Positions 57,041-64,000 of a stretch of DNA of 64,000 bases are shown here, piece by piece. This stretch comes from Ichthyophis bannanicus (Eukaryota; Chordata; Amphibia; Gymnophiona; Ichthyophiidae): contig CM066037.1 in NCBI GenBank assembly GCA_033557465.1, forward strand, positions 200,817,156 through 200,881,155, in the 5' to 3' direction. Each line of letters begins with the position of its first letter. The stretch's first letter is position 1. Made by a program: the position numbers and the translations under genes. The notes under the pieces were generated by a model, which did not search any database, was not told the DNA's origin, and saw only the letters and a program-made list of their open reading frames with translations.

Positions 57041-57720
57041 ATCACGCCTAATCGAGGATGCTCAGATTGGAAAGTAGGTTTGTGAGCAACCAGGTTGGTA
57101 AAGAGGGATATGTGGTGATTTGTGGCTTTATGAGATGTGGTGCAGAAGTTGACTGATAACCTGGAAGTTGTGTGGCAGCAGAGAAAACAGCAGTCAAATA
57201 TACAAATGGCATAAGCAATATACAAAATAGCATATGGAATCATGTGGGCGAGGTACCTAGAGGTTGTGTTGCAGCAGAGAAAGAACAACAATCACATATA
57301 ACAAAATAGGATGAGAGATTATGTGATCTATAGAGAAATCAACACTGAGATATCAAATATGTGAAATAGCATAGGACATGCGATTGCATAGTCAATTTCG
57401 AGAGTGGTGATGTCTCATGGAGTGTGTCGTTTGCAATAAGAATGCCAGTACCTGGTTGTGAGCACTTGCTTGTGGCTTTCTGGGTTGTAAGCACTTGCAT
57501 GTGGCTTTCTGGTTAGGCTGGGGATCGCTGTATTCAGGGCTTGCGAGTAAACTTGTGGTTGAGTGGCGTCTTCGCTGGACTTCCACAGTCAGGCGATCAG
57601 GACAATAGTGCAGTTGCGGTTTGTGGAATTGATGATTGGGTATTCTGTCGTGCCTCGCCTAAGGGCCACGCCAAAGGGCCCTCTGGCAAGGCCCTCAAGT
57701 GCGGGCCCACCAGGCGCGGG
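57041..57720 (-). other. Probable L2 5' region with short direct repeats
   Basis: No frame is recognised. Two related blocks, gaagttgtgtggcagcagag and gaggttgtgttgcagcagag, lie near 57164 and 57261. gagcacttgcttgtggcttt and aagcacttgcatgtggcttt repeat near 57460 and 57490. The segment separates the L2 coding part from the CR1-like 5' array. Confidence 0.45.
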
Positions 57721-58416
57721 TGCGCCCGATGGCGTGAAGCTTTTAAATGGCCGGTGGCTGCCCCGATTGGGCAGCGATGGTGCCGATGCTCCTCCCGCTG
57801 CTAGAGGCTCGATCCCCGGGCTGGGGAGAGCTGATGATGGTGGCGGGGGCACAAAGAGAGAGCGCCCGATGGCGCGAAGCTTTTAAATGGCCGGTGGCTG
57901 CCCCGATTGGGCAGCGATGGTGCCGATGCTCCTGCCGCTGCTGGAGGCTCGATCCCCGGGCTGGGGAGAGCTGATGATGATGGCGGGGGCACAAAGAGAG
58001 AGCGCCCGATGGCGCGAAGCTTTTAAATGGCCGGTGGCTGCCCCGATTGGGCAGCGATGGTGCCAATGCTCTTCCCGCTGCTGGAGGCTCGATTCCTGGG
58101 CTGGGGAGAGCTGATGATGGTGGCGGAGGCACAAAGAGAGAGCGCCCGATGGCGCAAAGCTTTTAAATGGCCGGTGGCTGCCCCGATTGGGCAGCAATGG
58201 TGCCGATGCTCCTCCCACTGCTGGAGGCTCGATCCCCGGGCTGGGGAGAGCTGATGATGGTGGCAGGGGCACAAAGAAAGAGAGAGCCCGATGGCGCAAA
58301 GCTTTTAAATGGCCGGTGGCTACCCCGATTGGGCAGCGATGGTGCCGATGCTCCTCCCGCTGCTGGAGGCTCGATCCCCGGGCTGGGTAGAGCTGATGAT
58401 GGTGGCGGGGGCACAT
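57721..58416 (+). repeat. Five tandem 140-bp units at the 5' end of a CR1-like LINE
   Basis: Units start at 57721, 57861, 58001, 58141 (140 bp apart) and about 58285 (144 bp), each reading agcgcccgatggcg ... gcttttaaatggccggtgg ... gctggggagagctgatgatg ... gcgggggcacaaag. They are GC-rich and about 95% alike by eye. The LINE coding frame begins a few bases after the last unit, so they behave like promoter monomers. Each has a tttaaat box. Open frames on both strands across them are compositional. Confidence 0.9.
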
Positions 58417-58421
58417 GTTGA

Positions 58422-61400
58422 GTGATGCTGAGAAGATCTAAAAGGAGAAAAGGAGATAGAGAAACTTTTAAACTAGATAATAGGGGAAAGCCGACAGTTG
58501 CCCAAGAGCGGATGGTTCGGAAGAATGTATCCTTGAAGGATACTACCAAAAACAGAGAGGTTCCAAAAAAGAGTAAAGTAGCCCAAATGCCCTTGAGTAT
58601 GGAGCAGACAGAGCTTAAAGATCCCAAATTACCCATGTCTACCAATAGCCAAATTAATATGAATAAAATACAGTCTCTAAAATGCTTGTATGCAAATGCT
58701 AGAAATCTAAAAAATAAGATGGGAGAGTTAGAATATATAGCACTAAATGAGAGGTTAGATATGATTGGAATATCAGAGACATAGTGGAAAGAGGACAACC
58801 AGTGGGACACTGTGATACCTGGGTACAAACTATATCGTAATGATAGAGCTGATCAAATTGGTGGAGGGGTTGCGCTCTATGTTAGAGAGGGCATTGAGTC
58901 AGAAAGGATTAAAGTTTTGCAGGAAACAAAATTTGCTGTAGAATCTCTATGGATTGAAATTCCATGTAAAAAGGGGAAGGCGATGGCAGTGGGTGTGTAC
59001 TATCGACCACCGGGCCAGAATGAACAAATGGATGATGAAATGCTCAAAGAAATCAAGGAAGCTAACAAAAGTTACAGCGCAGTAATAATAATGGGTGATT
59101 TCAATTACCCTGGTATCGACTGGGTCAGTGTCACGGCAGGACATGCTAGGGAGATAAAGTTCCTAGATGATATAAATGACTGCTTCTTGGAGCAGCTGGT
59201 TCATGAACCGACCAGAGGGGAAGCCATATTAGACCTAGTCCTTAGTGGAACACCAGATCTAGTGCAAGAGATAAGGGTGTTGGGGCCACTTGGCAATAGT
59301 GATCATAGCATGATCGCCTTTGATTTAATTAGTGGAGGAGTGATTTAATTAGTGGATAGTACGGAAATCAACAGTACTACCTTTTAACTTTTGAAAGGGA
59401 GACTATGATAAAATGAGGAAAATAGTTAAGAAAAAACTAAAAGGAGCAGTTGCAAAGGTTAAAGACTTAGATCAAGCTTGGGTGTTGTTGAAAAATACTA
59501 TCTTGGCAGCCCAGACCAGCTGTATTCCATGCTTTAAGTAAAGTGGAAGGAAGTCCAAAAAACTGCCAGCATGGTTTAAAGGTGAGGTCAGAGAGGCTGT
59601 TGTTGCCAAAAAAGCATCTTTCAGGAAATGGAAAAAAGAGCCAAACACAACTTGAAAACAGCAAAAGCACTGGCAAATCAAATGCAAGGCATTGATAAAG
59701 CAGGCAAAGGGAGAATTTGAGAAGAAGCTTGCTGTGGAAGCAAAAACGCGAAATAAAGATTTTTTCAAGTACATTCGTAATAAAAAAACTGTGAGAGAGT
59801 CAGTTGGTCCATTAGATGATAGAGGAGTTAAAGGGGCACTAAGAGGCGATAAAGCGATAGCGGAGAGACTGAATGAATTCTTTGCTTCGGTCTTTACTGA
59901 GGAAGATGTAGGGATGTTACCCATGACTGAAGTGGTATTTAAAGGTGTGGAAGAATTGAAGGAAATATCGATACATCGGGAAGATGTATTACAACTATTA
60001 GATAAACTGAAGAGTAGCAAATCACCTGGGCCAGATGGTAAACATCCAAGGGTGTTGAAAGAACTGAAATATGAGATTGCAGACCTGCTATTAGTAATCT
60101 GCGAACTATCATTAAAATCATCTCTAATATTAGAAAATTGGAGGATCGCCAATGTAACACCAATTTTTAAAAAGAGTTCCAGGGGTGATCCGGGAAACTA
60201 CAGACCTGTGAGCCTCACGTCAGTACCGGGAAAAATGGTAGAAACCATTATAAAGAATAAAATTACTCAGCATGTAGATAGTCATGGCCTAATGGGAGAC
60301 AGCCAACATGGCTTTAGACAAGGAAGATCTTGTCTTACTAATCTGTTATGTTTTTTTGAAAGTGTGAATAAACAGGTGGACAAATGCGAGTCGGTTGATA
60401 TAGTGTATCTGAACTTTCAGAAAGCCTTTGACAAGGTCCCTCATCAGAGACTTTTGGCAAAACTAAAGAGTCATGGGATAGGAGGCAGTGTACTACTGTG
60501 GATCAAGAACTGGTTAAAAGATAGAAAGCAGAGGGTTGGGCTAAATGGCCAATTTTCCCAATGGAGAAAGGTGAATAGTGGTGTACCCCAGGGATCTGTG
60601 CTGGGTCCGCTGCTTTTTGACATATTCATAAATGACCTGGAAAGTGGAATAACGAGTGAGGTTATCAAATTTGCAGATGACACAAAACTATTTAAAGTTG
60701 TTAAAACCCAAGAGGTTTGTGGAAAATTGCAAGAGGATATTGATAAATTAGAAGACTGGGCATCAAAATGGCAGATGAAATTTAATGTGGACAAGTGCAA
60801 AGTTATGCATCTAGGGAAGAACAACCCAAACTATGATTACACGATGCAAGGTTCCACATTAGGAACCACCACCCAGGAAAAAGATTTAGGCGTCATTGTG
60901 GATAACATGTTAAAACCCTCAGCCCAGTGTGCAGCAGCAGCCAAGAGAGCAAATAGAATGCTAGTTATCATAAGGAAAGGAATGGAAAATAAAACGAAAG
61001 ATATTATAATGCCTCTATACCGTTCCATGGTGAGACCGCACCTTGAATATTGTGGGTAATTCTGGTCGCCGTATCTTAAAAAGGACATAGAGTTATTAGA
61101 AAAGGTTCAGAGAAGAGCCACCAAAATGGTAAAGGGGATGGAAGGATACTCCTATGAAGAAGGACTAAAAAGGTTAGGGCTCTTTAACCTGGAAAAGAGA
61201 TGGCTGAGGGGAGATATGATAGAAGTCTATAAATTAATGAACCTAGTGGAACGGGTAAATGTAGATCGATTGTTTACGTTATCAGAATATAGAAAGACTA
61301 GGGGACATGCAATGAAGCTACAGGGTAAACTATTTAAGACTAATAAAAGAAAATATTTTTTCACTCAACGTGTAATCAAACTCTGGAATTTGTTACCGGA

Positions 61401-61485
61401 GGATGTAGTAAAGGCTGTTAGTGTAGCTGGGTTTAAAATAGGTTTGGACAAGTTCCTGGAGGAAAGGTCCATAAACCATTATTAA
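58422..61485 (+). pseudogene. CR1-like LINE C, ORF2 endonuclease and reverse transcriptase
   Basis: 58422-58784 starts MMLRRSKRRKGDRETFK and reaches LKCLYANARNLKNKMGELEY and MIGISET before an in-frame stop. 58812-59348 continues the endonuclease (GGGVALYVREGIESE, IIMGDFNYPGIDW, LGNSDHSMIAFDL). 59692-61059 is the reverse transcriptase: SSKSPGPDGKHPRVLKEL, NYRPVSLTSVPGKMVE, HGFRQGRSCLTNLLCFFE, VYLNFQKAFDKVP, NSGVPQGSVLGPLLFDIF and FADDTKLF. The first catalytic Asp of motif A (YLDF in sister copies) is Asn here, while FADD is intact. A stop follows HLEYCG, and 61126-61485 completes the C-terminus (KYFFTQRVIKLWNLLPEDVV). Several lesions; inactive. Confidence 0.9.
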
Positions 61486-61525
61486 GAAGGGACCCAGGAT
61501 ATCAATGCTTGACCCAGTACAAAGC
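61486..61525 (+). repeat. Truncated 3' UTR of LINE C
   Basis: Only gggacccaggatatcaatgc ttgacccagtacaa of the usual CR1-like 3' UTR remains; the conserved ggatactgggcttgatgg and ttatgttctta tail are missing. The RTE/BovB sequence starts immediately. LINEs normally lose their 5' end, so a deletion across this junction is likely. Confidence 0.75.
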
Positions 61526-62233
61526 ACATATTCTCAAAATGGGCCTGCACCTTAATGTAAAGAAGACAGAGATCATGACAACTGGTATAATCAACAGGTT
61601 CATCGTTGAAGGAGAAGAAATTGAAATTGTGAACAACTTTAACCTACTTGGATCAACTATCAATAAAGAAGCAACAAGCAGTCAAGAAACCAGACGACGC
61701 ATTGCTCTTGGCAGAATTGGTATGAAAGACCTAGATAAGATTCTCAAGAGCAGAGATGTCTCTCTCCATACAAAGATTCGACTTGTTCATGCCATGGTAT
61801 TTTCAATAACATCATATGGATGTGAAAGCTGGACAGTGAAAAAGATAGGAAGAAAATTGATGTCTTTGAATTATGGTGCTGGTGGCGAATACTCTGTATA
61901 CCTTGGACTGCCCGAAGAACAAACCAGTCGGTACTAGAGGAGATCAAACCTAAGCTTTCTTTAGAAGCTCAGATGACAAGACTTCGACTTTCATACTTTG
62001 GACACATCATGCGAAGAGAGAGATCATTAGAGAAAGACATCTTGTTGGCAAGATAGAAGGTCAACGCAAAAGAGGAAGGCCAGCAATGAGATGGTTCGAT
62101 ACAAAAACAGCAGCTACGGGTACCAGTCTGTCAACAATGAGCCGCCTGATTGAAGACCGAAAACAATTTAGGATAGCTATCCAGAGGGTCGCCATGAGTC
62201 GACTCTGACTCGACGGCACTTAACAACAACAAC
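61526..62233 (+). pseudogene. RTE/BovB-like LINE, C-terminus and 3' end
   Basis: 61526-61937 encodes MGLHLNVKKTEIMTTGI, VNNFNLLGSTINKEA, RRRIALGRIGMKDLDKILKS and MVFSITSYGCESWTVKK, the C-terminal part of RTE/BovB ORF2. It is followed out of frame by LRLSYFGHIMRRERSLEKD and IEGQRKRGRPAMRWFD. The element ends ggtcgccatgagtcgactct ... gacggcacttaac and a caa-type tail, as BovB-like elements do. Confidence 0.85.
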
Positions 62234-62762
62234 ACTCATGGCACTTTAGTAAACATACCCCAGAGTCTTAAAATGAAGAAGACAAAGGGCCCAATTCAAA
62301 GGCACTTACATGGTTTCAACCTGCAAACCGTGTAAATGCCAGCTAGTGGGATATTCAGCAGCACTTACACAGTTAGTGCTGCTGGATATCCGTGGGTGCT
62401 GCCACTACATACCCCGATGATATGCAGTTAGCACTGGGGAGTCATGGGGATGTTCTGGGATGGAATGGAAATGGCACCCATCTCTAACCAGGCAATGGGG
62501 ATACTGAGCCACTGCCCGGTTAGCGATCCATGGATAAAGTTAGGCATGGCAAAGGCTGGCCTAACTTTGCTCACAAGTGCTAACTAGGTAGTGGCACAAT
62601 ATCGCCACTTCCCGGTTAGCTTCTGGGCTCTATGGCAGCCCGGATATTCAATGACGGTGGTCGGATATTGCCCCAGCATTGAATATCCAGGGTTAGTTTT
62701 CAGCAGTAATGGTTAACCATATTAGTAGTGCTAGCTGCCGCTGCTAAATATCAGGCTCAAAG
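62234..62762. other. Solo Harbinger-family right end and an unassigned repeat
   Basis: Directly after the BovB tail, ctttagtaaacatacccc (62244-62261) is a right terminus of the Harbinger family without a partner nearby. From 62285 to 62760 the DNA has several short, loosely inverted pieces (gggatattcagcagcactta, tgctgctggatatcc, ggatattcaatgacggtgg, cattgaatatccaggg) that suggest an old palindromic DNA element of unknown family. No gene is seen. Confidence 0.45.
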
Positions 62763-63412
62763 ATCCTGAACATTGGAAAAATCATTTTATCCTTGATGAA
62801 GAAGAAATAGAAATAGTAGACAACTTTAACCTGCTTGGATCAGTAATCAAAAATGAAATGATAAGCAGTCAATAAATTCAAGTACACATTGTTGGCAGAA
62901 CAGCTATGAAAGACCTGGATAAGATTTTCAACTGCAGAGATATATCTCTGTGTTCAAAGATTCAACTTTTCCAAGCCATGATATTTTCAATAATACCACA
63001 TGGATGTGAAAGTTGGATGGTGAAGAAGAAAGACAGGAAGAAAACTGATGCCTTTGGATTATGGTGCTGGTGAAGAATACTGTGTATACAATGGACTGCC
63101 CAAAGAACAAATCAATCAGTACTAGAGCAGATCAACGTAATTTTCCCATAGAAGCTCCAATGACAAGACTTTGACTTTCATACTTTGGATATATCATGCA
63201 AGGAGATAATCATTAGAAAGGTATCATGCTTGGCAAGGTTGAAAGTCAGAGCAAAAGAGGAAGACCAGCAAAGCAATGGATTGATACAATAACAGCTATG
63301 GATGCCACTCTATCAACAATTAGTTGCCTAACTGAAGACAGGACATAGTTTAAGACAACTTTTCACAGGGTCTCCATGAGTCAACATCAACTCAACGGCA
63401 CTTAACAACAAT
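62763..63412 (+). pseudogene. Second RTE/BovB-like 3' fragment
   Basis: It repeats the 3' part of the preceding copy in more decayed form: VDNFNLLGSVIKNEM, AMKDLDKIFNCRDISL, MIFSIIPHGCESWMVKKK. It ends tctccatgagtcaacatcaa and ctcaacggcacttaacaaca. It lies in the same orientation 0.5 kb downstream. Confidence 0.8.
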
Positions 63413-64000
63413 CAGAAAGACAACATAGCATAAATGTGATGCATCTTGAAATCCATTGTGCTATTTGATCCATAGTGCAAGGCACATTTTTCACAAGCAA
63501 TTTATTTTCCCCCAGTTTCCCATCAAGATTGTCCTGACATTCTTTTCAGCAGTTCAAAGTCTCAATCCCTTCAAGCATAAAAAAGAAACTTCCCCTCTTA
63601 CTCCTCACTCCTTCTCAATCTCTCAGTGCAGGATGAAGAAGTTTCCTCCAAGCTAATCCCTTTCCCTTTCAGATCCCCAATACAGAACGGAGAAATGCAT
63701 TCTAGGGTGGACCCTAGTATGAATGAAGATGCCTACTCTGGGGGCTACCAAAGACCCTCCCATTCACTCCTGTGCAATATCCACCAATCACTCTAAAAGA
63801 ATACTAAGTGCTGTCATATGGCATTTGGTGTCCATGTTGGCAAGAGACATCTCCAGTCCAACCTATCATGAGAAATAGAAGGACCTCCTTAACATAAGGT
63901 GCCATTCTGGAAAGATAAGTGAGAGGTGAGGGTGTCTTGCATTACATTTGGAGGGAGTTCCTTCATTCTTTCCTGCAGGGCAGCTCTATATTGGGCTCTT
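63413..64000. other. Unassigned stretch to the end of the window
   Basis: No gene or repeat family is recognised. Frames are short. Confidence 0.4.

Noticed and set aside
57589..58416. Proline- and serine-rich frames on both strands
   Set aside because: They are translations of the 140-bp monomers of a LINE 5' region.

Overview
The window looks like vertebrate intergenic DNA made almost entirely of nested transposable elements. I recognise no host gene, true tRNA/rRNA gene or bacterial or viral operon. CR1-, L2-, L1- and RTE/BovB-like LINEs, tRNA-derived SINEs with a MIR-like core, a Tc1-like element and a young PIF/Harbinger family occur together. This mix, with several LINE copies still readable over hundreds of codons, fits an amphibian (possibly a caecilian) or another large-genome lower tetrapod better than a bird or mammal. 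The organism is an inference, not something read from a diagnostic gene.

The centrepiece is a 19.3-kb PIF/Harbinger-type DNA transposon at 5820-25149. It has 17-bp identical terminal inverted repeats, a TAA target duplication, and sits inside a CR1-like LINE whose reading frame is restored exactly when the element and one TAA are removed. It carries three recognisable genes. One is a DDE transposase on the minus strand (14321-11734), broken by a SINE and a frameshift. The second is a SANT/Myb-like gene on the plus strand in three exons (15035-16898, one frameshift), divergent from the transposase across a CpG-rich 0.7-kb gap. The third is a second, different SANT/Myb-like gene on the minus strand in three exons (21800-18563). 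The first intron of that third gene holds 15 tandem copies of a 95-bp repeat, each centred on the palindrome TGTGATCACA. The rest of the element is non-coding arms of several kilobases with tRNA-like modules, a hAT-like MITE and subterminal CGTTA/TAACG clusters.

Three further elements with the same ends but no visible transposase lie at 39711-~42525 (one end lost, inside a Tc1-like element), 42811-47084, and 48543-52746 (TTA duplication, inside an RTE/BovB LINE). A few solo or decayed ends occur elsewhere. The natural reading is one autonomous giant plus non-autonomous relatives mobilised by the same transposase, with the SANT proteins as likely DNA-binding partners.

Layout: 1-5.8 kb, CR1-like fragments and unassigned DNA; 5.8-25.1 kb, giant Harbinger; 25.1-30.2 kb, two CR1-like LINEs on the minus strand; 30.2-39.1 kb, LINE remnants, a 757-bp foldback element, a SINE and an L1-like scrap; 39.1-47.1 kb, Tc1-like element and Harbinger relatives; 47.9-63.4 kb, an RTE/BovB-like LINE split by a Harbinger relative, an L2 and a CR1 with a five-unit 140-bp 5' repeat array; 63.4-64 kb, unassigned.
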